Positions 38,402 to 48,138 are shown, counted from the stretch's first letter. The stretch: DNA of 64,000 nt from Pseudomonas yamanorum (GCF_900105735.1 NZ_LT629793.1:1364001-1428000), one strand, 5' to 3'. The notes: generated by a model from the letters alone, not told the origin. Numbers and translations: made by a program.

Positions 38402-38974
38402 TTACTTCTTGGCGCGACCTTTGTACGAACCACCTTCACGGGTGTCGATCTCGATCAGGTCGTCGATTTCGATGAAATCGGCCACTTGCAGTTCGGTACC
38501 GTTAGCCAGTTTGGCAGGCTTCATCACCTTGCCCGAAGTGTCGCCGCGAGCGGAACCTTCGGTGTAGGCAACCTTACGCACGATAGTGGTCGGCAGCTCT
38601 ACGGAAACCAGACGGTCTTCGAAGAAGATAGCTTCGCAGACGTCTTCCATGCCTTCTTCCACGAATGGCAGAACGGCTTCGATGTCTTCAGCGTTCAGCT
38701 CGTACATGGTGTAGTCGGTGGTGTCCATGAACGTGTAGGTGTCGCCGCTGATGAAGGACAGGGTCGCTTCTTTGCGGTCGAGGATCACGTCGTCCAGTTT
38801 GTCATCGGCGCTGTAGACGATCTCGGTCTTGTAACCGGTCAGCAGGTTCTTCAGCTTGGTCTTCATGATTGCGCTGTTACGACCAGACTTGGTGAACTCA
38901 GCTTTCTGAACCAGCCAAGGGTCGTTTTCGAGACGGATCACTGTACCGGGTTTCAGTTCTTTACCAGTTTTCAT
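38402..38974 (-). CDS. efp: Translation elongation factor P
   Basis: A three-domain EF-P of 190 residues. The modified residue at the tip of domain I is Arg32 ([11 protein letters not shown]) rather than lysine, the hallmark of EF-P proteins that are rhamnosylated by EarP. EF-P relieves ribosome stalling at polyproline motifs. It lies 49 bp after earP on the same strand and probably shares its transcript. ATG at 38974 ([14 protein letters not shown]). Confidence 0.97.
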   Translation of the reverse strand: MKTGKELKPGTVIRLENDPWLVQKAEFTKSGRNSAIMKTKLKNLLTGYKTEIVYSADDKLDDVILDRKEATLSFISGDTYTFMDTTDYTMYELNAEDIEAVLPFVEEGMEDVCEAIFFEDRLVSVELPTTIVRKVAYTEGSARGDTSGKVMKPAKLANGTELQVADFIEIDDLIEIDTREGGSYKGRAKK

Positions 38975-39023
38975 TGCGAATATCCGAAATTTGGATGGGA
39001 TTTACAAAAATCAAGGTCGCGTA

Positions 39024-40157
39024 TCATATCCAATTTACATAAAACTGTACCAGCGCCGTCGCAAGATCGGTCCGCGAGCCTTGTTCCAGAGCCCATTTCT
39101 CGGCATTCGCGGTCACTTCCGGCCAGTGTTCCAGAAGCATTTTCCAGCTATTTGCCATATCGCCATCAGCGTTCCAGGCCTGCCAAAGGCTGACCAACGC
39201 CGTTTTCGCGGCCGGTGACAAGCCTTCGGTATACAGCTCGAGAAAGGCGTCCAGCTTGTCCAGGTGAATGTCTTCGTCCTGGCGATAGATATGCCACAAG
39301 AGCGGCCGCCCGGCCCATTGCGCCCGCACAAACGAGTCTTCGCCGCGCACGGCGTTGAAGTCGCAGCACCACAACAGGCGGTCGTATTGCTCCTGGCGCA
39401 CGAACGGCAGCACTTGCACGGTCAACCCGTCGCGCCGGTGCACGTCGCCTGTTTTCAATGACTCGACACCCAGCCAACGCTGCACGTCACCGAGGATCCG
39501 CCCTTCCGGCACCAGCAGATGAGTGGCGCGCCCATCGGCGGCCAGCACGTCGAGCCAACTGGCCAGCCCGGTGTTTTCATAGGCGAACAACGACATCAGT
39601 CGCGCGCCGGCGGCCGGGAAAACCCCAAGGGCCTGCAGAAACTGCTGCCGGGCGGCGGCGTCTCGCTGGAAGGCATCGCGCTGCTCCAGCAGCCCCGCCT
39701 CACGCAGTAAACCTCCGGTGCCGGGACGGAATCCGGGAAAGAAGAAGTACTTTTGCACGCCTTTGAATTTCACCGACGGTAAACCGTGGCAACCCACGAC
39801 CCAATCCTCGGCGCTCAGGTAATCCAGGTTCATCCACAGCGGCGTGCGTTCGCGCGTAGCCATCGCTTCCATATAGTCAGGCGGCAATTGGCAGGCGAAC
39901 GCGGCGATCACCACGTCTGCCGCGTCGGTCGCCGGCCAGTCGGAGGGCCAGTAGCGCACGTCAACGCCCTCTTGCCACTGCTGGTGCACCTGCACATCAA
40001 TCTCGGGGCACATGCGTTCGAACGCCCGCAGGTCATCGACCCACAGGCGCACCCCACAACCGTGTTCCGCCACCAATTGCCGGGCCAGGCGCCAGGTCAC
40101 GCCGATGTCGCCGTAGTTGTCGACGACGCTGCAAAAAATATCCCAGCGGGCTTTCAT
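39024..40157 (-). CDS. earP: EF-P arginine rhamnosyltransferase EarP
   Basis: A GT-B-fold glycosyltransferase of 377 residues (former DUF2331). It begins MKARWDIFCSVVDNYGDIGVTWRLARQL, with the two aspartates needed for catalysis, and has the nucleotide-sugar site RGEDSFVRAQWAGRPLLWHIY. It transfers rhamnose from dTDP-rhamnose to Arg32 of EF-P. The ATG at 40157 is preferred to one four codons upstream. It forms an operon with efp. Confidence 0.95.
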   Translation of the reverse strand: MKARWDIFCSVVDNYGDIGVTWRLARQLVAEHGCGVRLWVDDLRAFERMCPEIDVQVHQQWQEGVDVRYWPSDWPATDAADVVIAAFACQLPPDYMEAMATRERTPLWMNLDYLSAEDWVVGCHGLPSVKFKGVQKYFFFPGFRPGTGGLLREAGLLEQRDAFQRDAAARQQFLQALGVFPAAGARLMSLFAYENTGLASWLDVLAADGRATHLLVPEGRILGDVQRWLGVESLKTGDVHRRDGLTVQVLPFVRQEQYDRLLWCCDFNAVRGEDSFVRAQWAGRPLLWHIYRQDEDIHLDKLDAFLELYTEGLSPAAKTALVSLWQAWNADGDMANSWKMLLEHWPEVTANAEKWALEQGSRTDLATALVQFYVNWI

Positions 40158-40288
40158 TCCGGGCTCCAACGCTCAAAGGCTCGATTGTCCGTATAAATGC
40201 CTCGATTGCGAAGGGTTGATCGCGATTATTCTGCGCGCGGCTGTGGGACAATCGGCGCCATGCCGCACGTGCCTGCCAGGAGGCCACC

Positions 40289-40657
40289 ATGTCTGTTCGT
40301 TCGTTCTCGCTGTTCAAACTCAGTATCGCCGTGGCCTTCGGCCTGTGGCTGGGGTTTATCGCCATTGTGCTGAGCCTGTGGCTGGCGTCCCGCTACCTGC
40401 CTGAGCAAACCGTAGCGCCGGTGGCCCGAGTGGTGCAGCAACTGGGCAAGCCGGAGGTGGTTGCACCGGAGCCGCCTAACCGGATGTTCGAGCAGTACCA
40501 GGAGAACCTGCGCAAGCAGGAGCAACAGCAGACCCTGGACCAGGCCCGCAACAACCCGCGCAACCTGTCCAACCCCAAATGCCAGTTCTGGCTGCAACAG
40601 GACCAGAACGCCCCCAACGACAAGAGCCGGGCCAACGTCCTGCAATTTTGCGATTGA
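40289..40657 (+). CDS. Small single-pass membrane protein, function unknown
   Basis: A 122-residue protein. One membrane segment near the N-terminus (IAVAFGLWLGFIAIVLSLWLASRYL) is followed by a periplasmic part rich in Gln and Pro (VAPEPPNRMFEQYQENLRKQEQQQ) ending with two cysteines (PKCQFW and VLQFCD), which could form a disulfide. I do not recognise the family. It lies 15 bp before the GreA/B-C-like gene and probably shares its transcript. Confidence 0.75.
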   Translation: MSVRSFSLFKLSIAVAFGLWLGFIAIVLSLWLASRYLPEQTVAPVARVVQQLGKPEVVAPEPPNRMFEQYQENLRKQEQQQTLDQARNNPRNLSNPKCQFWLQQDQNAPNDKSRANVLQFCD

Positions 40658-40672
40658 TCACGAAAGCCACCC

Positions 40673-41155
40673 ATGAATAAGCACGCCGTTCACCAACTGG
40701 TCCTGGATAAGCTCGCGGTCGATCTTGATATCGCCCAGCGCGCGGCACAAACCGCGTACGAAACCGCGACTCATGAAGAAAACATCGCCGAGAACAAGTA
40801 CGACACCCTGGGGCTGGAAGCGTCCTACCTGGCCGCCGGCCAGGCCCGGCGCGTCGAGGAGATCAAGCAGGCGCTGACGCTCTGCCAGAACATGCAACTG
40901 CGTGCCTACGATGACCAGCGCGGGATCGAAGTGGGCGCATTGCTGGGGCTGGTGGATGAAAACGATCGCCAGCAGTGGCTATTCCTGGCGCCGGACGGCG
41001 CAGGCTTGAAGGTCGATGTGGTGGGACAACCGGTGACCGTCATCACCCCACGCTCGCCCCTGGGCAAAAGCCTGGTGGGCAAGTTCGAAGGGGATGAGGT
41101 GGAGATTCTGGTGGGGGGCGCTCGGCAACAGTTTGCTGTTACCGAGGTCAAGTAA
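40673..41155 (+). CDS. GreA/GreB C-terminal-domain-like protein
   Basis: A protein of 160 residues. The N-terminal 70 are helical (possible coiled coil), but shorter than in GreA; the C-terminal part (VGALLGLVDENDRQQWLFLAPDGAGLKV... ITPRSPLGKSLVGKFEGDEVEI) matches the FKBP-like C-terminal domain of Gre factors. The acidic tip residues that Gre factors use for RNA cleavage (D41/E44 in GreA) are not evident, so it may bind RNA polymerase (or another target) without cleavage activity, as Rnk and similar proteins do. It is convergent with cysB. Confidence 0.75.
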   Translation: MNKHAVHQLVLDKLAVDLDIAQRAAQTAYETATHEENIAENKYDTLGLEASYLAAGQARRVEEIKQALTLCQNMQLRAYDDQRGIEVGALLGLVDENDRQQWLFLAPDGAGLKVDVVGQPVTVITPRSPLGKSLVGKFEGDEVEILVGGARQQFAVTEVK

Positions 41156-41160
41156 GCCGA

Positions 41161-42144
<984 letters not shown>

Positions 42145-42239
42145 TCAAAGCGGATAGACGCCACGGGTATCAGCGACGGTATATAACTATATTAAAGGTT
42201 AGACTGATAAATCTAGAACTTTTTATCGTTTTCTACCAA

Positions 42240-42740
42240 TCACACGTCATCACTGCGGCGGCGCTGTAAAAGTGGCACCAGGTACACCGGCACCTGAGAC
42301 AGCTGCAGCACCCGAGCAGCGGTTCTTCCCAGGGGCGTCGCCACACCGACCGCCTGGCTGTGACTACCTACGATCAGCAAATCCACAGAGAGTTTCTGCG
42401 ACTGGTCGAGAATCACTTCACAGGGGTCGCCCTGGATCACCCGCACCGAACGGATCAACTTGAGGTCCTGCTCCCCTTCCCCCAGTTCCTCGCGAAAACT
42501 GTCGAGCACCCGCTGCTCGATGGTCGCCATCACTGTCGTCAGGCCCTGGCTTTGCCATTCACTCAAGGCCTTCTCATCAAGGTAGCTCTGTAACACGGAT
42601 TCGGCGAACAGCCCGATGGGCTCGACCACGTGAATCACATACAGATCGGCCTTGAACGTTCGCGCCAGCGCCAGGGCATGTTGCATCACATAAGGTGCAT
42701 ATAGACCGAGGTCAGTGGCGTACAGCATCGAACGAATCAT
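42240..42740 (-). CDS. Universal stress protein (UspA family)
   Basis: A single Usp domain of 166 residues. The start MIRSMLYATDLGLYAPYVMQHAL, the middle VIQGDPCEVI, and the nucleotide loop VGSHSQAVGVATPLGRTAARVL are typical; the G-2x-G-9x-G(S/T) motif is only partly kept, so ATP binding is uncertain. Role unknown beyond stress association. It is a single gene between cysB and the 5'-nucleotidase. Confidence 0.9.
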   Translation of the reverse strand: MIRSMLYATDLGLYAPYVMQHALALARTFKADLYVIHVVEPIGLFAESVLQSYLDEKALSEWQSQGLTTVMATIEQRVLDSFREELGEGEQDLKLIRSVRVIQGDPCEVILDQSQKLSVDLLIVGSHSQAVGVATPLGRTAARVLQLSQVPVYLVPLLQRRRSDDV

Positions 42741-42803
42741 AGAACCTCCTGGGTAGCCAGGATGGCGGGGATTGATTCAGCTTAGCAGCGCCTTTGGCAG
42801 TGC

Positions 42804-43721
42804 TCAGCCCTCGGTCTGAATTTTCAACTCGTTACTGATGCCGTGGGGGACGTGCCCGGTGGCCACGAACTCCCGGGCCTTCTCGCAATGCCCTTCCTGG
42901 TCATCGAAAAACACATCGGCGGCAAAAGCCTCGAGGAACGCCGACTTCTCCAGGCCACCGAGAAACAGCGACTCGTCGAGACGGATATCCCATTCCCGCA
43001 GCGTGCGAATCACCCGCTCGTGGGACGGCGCCGAACGCGCAGTGACCAGTGCAGTACGGATCGGGCAGGACTCGTCCGGGAACTCACGTTGCAACAAGTT
43101 GAGCGCCGCCAGGAAGCCCTTGAACGGTCCGCCGCGCAATGGCTCGCGGGCCGACTCCCGCTCGCTGGCCTGGAAGGCTTCAAGACCTCCCGACTGATAG
43201 ACGCGCTCGGACTCATCAGAAAACAGCACCGCGTCGCCGTCAAAGGCAATCCGCAACTCGGCGCTGGAGGCCCGACGTGCGCCGCCCGAGAGGATGGTCG
43301 CTGCGGCAAACCCGGCATCCAGGGCGCTGCGCACATCCTCGGCATGGGTGGACAGAAACAGGTGGCAACCAAACGCCGCCAGATAAGGATAAGGACTGCG
43401 CCCGCCGACAAACGCGGCGCGGGAGATGTCCAAGCCGTAATGCTGGATCGAATTGAACACGCGCAGGCCGGTGTCTGCACTGTTGCGCGACACCAGCACC
43501 ACCTCGACCCGGGCACGGCCGAGGCTGGCGTTGAGGCTCAGGAGTTTCTTCACCAGCGGGAAGGCGTCGCCGGGCTCGAGGATTTCATCCTCGTGGTCGA
43601 TCTGGTACTTGCGATAGGTCTCGACCCCTTGGGCCAGGTAGGCCTTGTGGCTTTCGCTCAGGTCGAACAGCGCCCGCGAGGAAATCGCCAGCACCAGTTT
43701 GTCGCCCAATCCCTTTGCCAT
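42804..43721 (-). CDS. 5'-nucleotidase (cytosolic NT5C1-like family)
   Basis: A protein of 305 residues of the PF06189 family. Motifs include KLVLAISSRALFDL (catalytic Asp in a variant position), VEVVLVSRNSADTGLRVFNS, AFVGGRSPYPYLAAF and ADVFFDDQEGHCEKA, as in HAD-type 5'-nucleotidases. It should dephosphorylate nucleoside monophosphates. It follows panE by 14 bp on the same strand, so panE and it are probably co-transcribed. Confidence 0.85.
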   Translation of the reverse strand: MAKGLGDKLVLAISSRALFDLSESHKAYLAQGVETYRKYQIDHEDEILEPGDAFPLVKKLLSLNASLGRARVEVVLVSRNSADTGLRVFNSIQHYGLDISRAAFVGGRSPYPYLAAFGCHLFLSTHAEDVRSALDAGFAAATILSGGARRASSAELRIAFDGDAVLFSDESERVYQSGGLEAFQASERESAREPLRGGPFKGFLAALNLLQREFPDESCPIRTALVTARSAPSHERVIRTLREWDIRLDESLFLGGLEKSAFLEAFAADVFFDDQEGHCEKAREFVATGHVPHGISNELKIQTEG

Positions 43722-43735
43722 GGTGTTCCCCCCAA

Positions 43736-44701
43736 TCAGCGGTTATGCCGATCCATAAAACTCAAGGCCTGGTACAGCGCCTGCATTCTTGGCAATTCAC
43801 AACCCGCCGCCTTCGCCGCCGCCAAGGGGCGTGCGTAAATCGCCGCCAGTTCCAGCGGGCGCTTGTGCACGTAATCGTGATACATGCTGGGCAGGTAGTC
43901 ATCCATGCTTTCAGTCATGGTGAACATCTGCCCGGCGTAACTGGCGGGGATTTCATGCCCGCAGGCGTGGGCGCCCTGCGCCACTTCGGCCATCAGCGCC
44001 TGGATCAGTTCACGGCTGGATTCATCCGCCATCATCGCCGTGGTGCCAGTGCCGAACACGACGGACAGACCGTTGTAAGGCACGTTCCACACCAGTTTAT
44101 GCCAGCGCGCCTGATGCACATTGGCCATGGCCTGGGAGTCGATGCCGGCCTGGTGAAACAGTGCGGCACCTGCTTCGACAATGGCCTGCCGATGAGTGTC
44201 ATCGTTGGCCGCGGGACCACTGTGGTAACCCAGGTTGACCCGGCCCAGCGCCTGATGCTCGACAATCCCGGGACCGGAACGGTGCACGCCGATGTAGCAC
44301 AGGCCACCCAGCAAGTGCAGCGACGGCGGCAAGTGTTCCCGCAGGCTGTCTTCGACATCGAGGCCGTTTTGCAGCAGCACGACCTTGGCGTCCGGGGCGG
44401 CAATCTGGGCGATGGTTGGGGCCAGTTCGACATTACCCGTGGACTTGGTGCCCACCAGCAGCCAGTCGCACGGCGGCATGTCGGCGGCGCGGGCATAGGC
44501 CTGCACCGGGTGCAGGCGCACGATTCCGTGGAGGGTGCTGTTGAGCTGCAGGCCGCGCTCGCTGACCGCCGCGTACTCGCTGCGCAGCAGGAAATGCACA
44601 TCGAAACCGGCACGCGCGAGCATCACACCGTAGAAGCCACCAATGGCCCCGGTGCCGATAATCCCGATCCGGGGCGACTGTGTTTTTGCAACTTCGGTCA
44701 T
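43736..44701 (-). CDS. panE: 2-dehydropantoate 2-reductase family protein
   Basis: A protein of 321 residues. The Rossmann motif is GIIGTGAIGGFYG, and the C-terminal helical domain has the catalytic Lys in WHKLVWNVPYNGLS. It uses NADPH to reduce ketopantoate to pantoate for CoA synthesis; Pseudomonas often has more than one paralogue, so the true substrate may differ. The ATG at 44701 overlaps the stop of the thioredoxin-like gene (ATGA). The long frame upstream to 44950 runs through that gene and is not coding. Confidence 0.9.
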   Translation of the reverse strand: MTEVAKTQSPRIGIIGTGAIGGFYGVMLARAGFDVHFLLRSEYAAVSERGLQLNSTLHGIVRLHPVQAYARAADMPPCDWLLVGTKSTGNVELAPTIAQIAAPDAKVVLLQNGLDVEDSLREHLPPSLHLLGGLCYIGVHRSGPGIVEHQALGRVNLGYHSGPAANDDTHRQAIVEAGAALFHQAGIDSQAMANVHQARWHKLVWNVPYNGLSVVFGTGTTAMMADESSRELIQALMAEVAQGAHACGHEIPASYAGQMFTMTESMDDYLPSMYHDYVHKRPLELAAIYARPLAAAKAAGCELPRMQALYQALSFMDRHNR

Positions 44702-45090
44702 GGCAATTCCTCTGGTAGTCGTTTGAGCGCCTGCTGCACACCCTGCTTCAGGTCGCCGGCGGTCAGACGCGTCAGTGACGCTAATATTCCATGGAATTTC
44801 CCGTCGCACACCACAAACAACGCGGGCAAATGAAAGATCTCGTAGCGCTCTACCGCGCCGCCATTGTGGCCAGCATCCACCCAACAGACCCGGTCCACCG
44901 GCAAGTCCCAACCGGGCAGTTGCTGGTGCAGGAAGCGGCAGCGCGAGCAACCGTCACCGGTGAACACCACCAGCGAGGTGCCGGGAAGCCCCAATAATTG
45001 CTGGTCGATATCCAGATCGGTAAGGTGCAGTTCTTTCACTATACTGCTGCCACCGCCGTCAACTGGACGGTGCTCGGAGTCCGTGTGCAT
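44698..45090 (-). CDS. Thioredoxin-like protein
   Basis: A 130-residue thioredoxin-fold protein. The active site is GDGCSRCRFLHQQL (CxxC with Ser-Arg between, in a helix start), and the cis-proline region is IFHLPALFVVCDG. It lacks a signal peptide. The role may be reduction of a partner enzyme. It precedes panE with a four-base overlap. Its ATG overlaps that of the divergent PilZ gene (CATG); GAGGAAAG is found upstream, inside the PilZ coding sequence. A GTG at 45039 is an alternative start. Confidence 0.85.
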   Translation of the reverse strand: MHTDSEHRPVDGGGSSIVKELHLTDLDIDQQLLGLPGTSLVVFTGDGCSRCRFLHQQLPGWDLPVDRVCWVDAGHNGGAVERYEIFHLPALFVVCDGKFHGILASLTRLTAGDLKQGVQQALKRLPEELP

Positions 45091-45523
45091 GGGTCGTTTC
45101 TTTCCTCACCCTGATGATGTCGCTGTCGAATTAACCCAACGTCCCATTTCCGGCATTTCCCGCCAACGGCTGCACACTATCGGCCTGGGCGGCGTCGCAT
45201 GCAATTACCCACGCGCCTGGCGCCAAGGCATGGCCATCGAGATGCATATCCCTGCACTGGGCCAGACAGCCCGCTATCCGGGCTACGTAGCGTGGTGCCG
45301 CAAAGCTGAAAACGGTTACCGCGTCGGTATTACCTTTACCGATGAACAGGCCTTGTTCGGTGCGCGGATGGGTGAGCAAGTGTGCCAGATCGAACGCTAC
45401 TGCCGCCTCCACGAAGGCTCCGGGCCGACACCCTGGCAAAGCGAAGCCCTGGCCCGGGAATGGGTCACGCGCCATGCCGGCGAGTTCTCCCATGAGGCTT
45501 TTGTGCAGCCAGCGCTGGATTAA
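45089..45523 (+). CDS. PilZ-domain protein
   Basis: A protein of 144 residues. The PilZ fold is suggested by RPISGISRQRLHTIGLGGVACNYPRAWRQGMAIEMHIPALG and AWCRKAENGYRVGITFTDEQ. The c-di-GMP motif RxxxR...(D/N)xSxxG is altered: RQRLHTIGLGG has no Asp/Asn-x-Ser, so c-di-GMP binding is in doubt. The ATG at 45089 has CGGAG eight bases upstream, and its first base pair overlaps the start codon of the divergent thioredoxin gene. Confidence 0.78.
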   Translation: MGRFFPHPDDVAVELTQRPISGISRQRLHTIGLGGVACNYPRAWRQGMAIEMHIPALGQTARYPGYVAWCRKAENGYRVGITFTDEQALFGARMGEQVCQIERYCRLHEGSGPTPWQSEALAREWVTRHAGEFSHEAFVQPALD

Positions 45524-45656
45524 AGCGGCCTTTGCCCATTGTCTCGCAGCCTTGTAACGCGCTAAGGTTCGGCTCCCCGCTGCACTTAAATCATGCTGTG
45601 CTCCGCCGCACGGGGATCGCTGGCGGCCGGCACCCGTGACCCTGACGAGTAACACG

Positions 45657-46733
45657 ATGGCTGATTTACCGATCAACGACCTTAACGTCGAATCCAACGA
45701 GACCCTGATCACACCCGATCAGCTCAAGCGCGAAATCCCCCTGAGCGACGCTGCCCTGCAGACCGTCACCAAGGGCCGCGAAGTCATCCGTGAGATTCTC
45801 GACGGCACCGACCACCGCCTGTTCGTGGTCATCGGGCCGTGCTCGATCCATGACCTCAAGGCTGCCCACGAATACGCCGAGCGCCTGAAGGTGCTGGCGG
45901 CAGAAGTGTCCGACACCTTGTACCTGGTGATGCGCGTCTATTTCGAGAAGCCGCGTACCACCGTCGGCTGGAAAGGCTTGATCAACGACCCGTACCTGGA
46001 CGACTCCTTCAAGATCCAGGATGGCCTGCACATCGGTCGTCAACTGCTGCTGGACCTCGCGGAAATGGGCCTGCCGACGGCAACCGAAGCCCTGGACCCG
46101 ATTTCCCCGCAGTACCTGCAAGACCTGATCAGCTGGTCGGCGATTGGTGCACGTACCACCGAATCCCAGACTCACCGGGAAATGGCTTCCGGCCTGTCTT
46201 CGGCCGTGGGTTTCAAGAACGGTACCGACGGCGGCCTGACGGTGGCGATCAACGCCCTGCAGTCGGTGTCCAGCCCGCACCGTTTCCTGGGTATCAACCA
46301 GGAAGGTGGCGTGTCCATCGTCACCACCAAGGGCAACGCCTACGGTCACGTGGTACTGCGCGGCGGCAACGGCAAGCCCAACTATGATTCGGTCAGCGTG
46401 GCCCTGTGCGAACAGGCGCTGAACAAGGCGAAGATCAAGCCGAACATCATGGTCGATTGCAGCCACGCCAACTCCAACAAGGACCCGGCTCTGCAACCGC
46501 TGGTGATGGAGAACGTGGCCAACCAGATTCTGGAAGGCAACCAGTCGATCATCGGCCTGATGGTCGAAAGCCACCTGAACTGGGGCTGCCAGGCGATTCC
46601 AAAGGATCTGGCCGACCTGCAATACGGCGTGTCGATCACCGATGCCTGCATCGACTGGGCTGCCACCGAGACCACCTTGCGCAGCATGCATGCCAAGCTC
46701 AAGGACGTGTTGCCCAAGCGCCAACGCGGCTGA
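45657..46733 (+). CDS. Class I 3-deoxy-7-phosphoheptulonate synthase
   Basis: A protein of 358 residues of the AroF/AroG/AroH type. Active-site segments are recognisable: FVVIGPCSIHD, MRVYFEKPRTTVGWKGL, ARTTESQTHREMASGLS, GFKNGTDG, GNAYGHVVLRGG and MVDCSHANSNKD. It catalyses the first step of aromatic amino-acid synthesis. Which amino acid inhibits it cannot be read safely. The ATG at 45657 has a weak GACGAG box; seven codons upstream an alternative start is possible. It is a single gene with a strong terminator. Confidence 0.95.
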   Translation: MADLPINDLNVESNETLITPDQLKREIPLSDAALQTVTKGREVIREILDGTDHRLFVVIGPCSIHDLKAAHEYAERLKVLAAEVSDTLYLVMRVYFEKPRTTVGWKGLINDPYLDDSFKIQDGLHIGRQLLLDLAEMGLPTATEALDPISPQYLQDLISWSAIGARTTESQTHREMASGLSSAVGFKNGTDGGLTVAINALQSVSSPHRFLGINQEGGVSIVTTKGNAYGHVVLRGGNGKPNYDSVSVALCEQALNKAKIKPNIMVDCSHANSNKDPALQPLVMENVANQILEGNQSIIGLMVESHLNWGCQAIPKDLADLQYGVSITDACIDWAATETTLRSMHAKLKDVLPKRQRG

Positions 46734-46750
46734 GCAAACACTGCGGACAC

Positions 46751-46784
46751 AAAAACGCCGGGCTAAACCCGGCGTTTTTTTTGA
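46751..46784 (+). terminator. Terminator of the class I DAHP synthase gene
   Basis: AAAAACGCCGGG-CTAAA-CCCGGCGTTTTTTTT is a perfect stem with T-runs in both directions. Confidence 0.92.
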
Positions 46785-46785
46785 T

Positions 46786-46833
46786 CGTTCCCCGCTCTGC
46801 GTGGGAATGCATCCTGGGATGCGCTGCGTCCCG
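46786..46833. repeat. Intergenic repeat of the GTTCCC...GCGTGGGAATGC type
   Basis: CGTTCCCCGCTCTGCGTGGG and the following AATGCATCCTGGGATGC form two small adjoining palindromes, a pattern seen repeatedly between genes in pseudomonads. It lies between the terminator and the GNAT gene. Confidence 0.6.
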
Positions 46834-46846
46834 CCCTACTCAATGC

Positions 46847-47128
46847 TCACAGCTTTGCGGCATGGCGCTGGTGGCGCTCCATGTAACGCTCCACGTAGGA
46901 GCAGGACGGGATCACCGTATAACCTGCCTCTTCGGCGAACTTCAACGCTTCTTCGGTGAGCGCGGCAGCAATGCCACGGCCTCGCAATGCGTTGGGCACG
47001 AAGGTGCGATAGATATCCAGGGTCTGCTTCCCAAGGTCCATATAGGTCAGATAGGCACGATGACCGTCCACATTGGTCTCGAACTGATGACCAGCCTGGT
47101 CATGGTGGATGGACAACGCCTCGCTCAT
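46847..47128 (-). CDS. Small GNAT acetyltransferase (YidJ/YjdJ type)
   Basis: A 93-residue protein of the short Gcn5-related family (PF14542). The acetyl-CoA motif is NALRGRGIAAALTEEALKFA, after TYMDLGKQTLDIYRTFVP, and it ends with VIPSCSYVERYMERH. This family is close to human NATD1; the substrate is unknown. The ATG at 47128 (MSEALSIHHDQAGH) gives the normal length; the longer frame to 47194 crosses the leader. Confidence 0.9.
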   Translation of the reverse strand: MSEALSIHHDQAGHQFETNVDGHRAYLTYMDLGKQTLDIYRTFVPNALRGRGIAAALTEEALKFAEEAGYTVIPSCSYVERYMERHQRHAAKL

Positions 47129-47754
47129 CACTACTCCTCGCGGGTCTTGGTTTCTGACCCCTACCTTACCGATGTTTTTCCGGCGAAGGAACATCTACGC
47201 CACCCGGTGCCGGTTTCGACAACGAGAAAAGCCGCCAGTGCCTTGCACTAGCGCTCACAACCAGCACAGGGAAATAGTAGGCGCCAATCGCACAATTGCT
47301 CAAGACGCGCTCGTCTTCCGTTGCGCTGGCGGACATAGAAAGGGCCAATCGAGATTCCTTACGTCGATGGCCTGAACATTGCCGGCAGTTGAAGCTTGAG
47401 ACGAACACGCGCTCTTAAAGTCACCTCAACATGCACAAAAGATACCGAAGACCGAAAAGACAATCTGAACAATAGTGTCAGGGACGATATATAAAATGAC
47501 TTATGTTTACATGGCTTAACACATGCCAGCCGGCCCTTTCAGGCTGGATCCAATCCTCGGCCGAGTGCAAAAATCTGGATATTTTTTATACAGACTCTCA
47601 AAAGATTAGCCAAAATAGATTGGGCGCGAGAATTTTTTTTGCTTCTTGCGCTACGTCAGTTTACTTACTACAAGTAATGGGTAGTATGTACGCCGGCTAT
47701 TAGCTCACTCTGAGAAAGTAGCCATTTAATAGAAAGTCCTTGAAGGGGAACACG
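47129..47754 (+). other. 626-bp intergenic region upstream of oprI
   Basis: It is more AT-rich than the surroundings. I see no gene. A hairpin CCAGCC...GGCTGG lies near 47524-47545. A possible promoter is TTTACT (47660-47665), 16 bp, TAGTAT (47682-47687), about 60 bp before the oprI ATG. The remaining part has short open frames without coding character. A small RNA cannot be excluded. Confidence 0.4.
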
Positions 47755-48006
47755 ATGAACAACGTTCTGAAATTCTCTGCTCTGGCTCTGGCCGCAGTTC
47801 TGGCTACCGGTTGCAGCAGCGTCTCCAAAGAAACCGAAGCTCGTCTGACTGCAACTGAAGACGCAGCAGCTCGCTCCCAGGCTCGTGCAGACGAAGCCTA
47901 TCGTAAAGCTGATGAAGCTCTGGCTGCTGCTCAAAAAGCACAACAGACTGCTGACGAAGCTAACGAGCGCGCTCTGCGCATGCTTGAAAAAGCAAGCCGC
48001 AAGTAA
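47755..48006 (+). CDS. oprI: Major outer-membrane lipoprotein OprI (Lpp)
   Basis: An 83-residue lipoprotein. The signal peptide [19 protein letters not shown] ends in the lipobox LATG-Cys20. The mature part is one long heptad-repeat helix rich in Ala, Glu and Arg/Lys, ending KASRK with a C-terminal lysine, as in Braun lipoprotein, which is linked through that lysine to diaminopimelate in peptidoglycan. GAAGGGG precedes the ATG. One of the most abundant proteins in Pseudomonas; a strong terminator follows. The convergent L,D-transpeptidase gene is close by. Confidence 0.96.
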   Translation: MNNVLKFSALALAAVLATGCSSVSKETEARLTATEDAAARSQARADEAYRKADEALAAAQKAQQTADEANERALRMLEKASRK

Positions 48007-48028
48007 TAATCCTTCGGGGTTGTTATCA

Positions 48029-48060
48029 AGCCGGTCCATTCTTGGATCGGCTTTTTTTTG
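48029..48060 (+). terminator. oprI terminator
   Basis: AAGCCGGTCCA-TTCT-TGGATCGGCTT (one G/T mismatch) followed by TTTTTT. Confidence 0.88.
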
Positions 48061-48087
48061 CCCGCAATTTGGCTGGATTCCAGACAA

Positions 48088-48124
48088 TAAAAAACCCGTC
48101 ACCGCGCGAGGCGATAACGGGTTA
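48088..48124 (-). terminator. Terminator of the L,D-transpeptidase gene
   Basis: On the minus strand AACCCGT...ACGGGTT closes into TTTTATT; the 17-nt loop has an inner CGC/GCG pairing. It is 14 bp after the stop codon. Confidence 0.75.
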
Positions 48125-48138
48125 TGGATCGTGCAGGC

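Noticed and set aside
45666..46724. Open frame of 352 codons antisense to the class I DAHP synthase gene
   Set aside because: The forward frame is a full-length, well-conserved enzyme; the reverse shows no motif.
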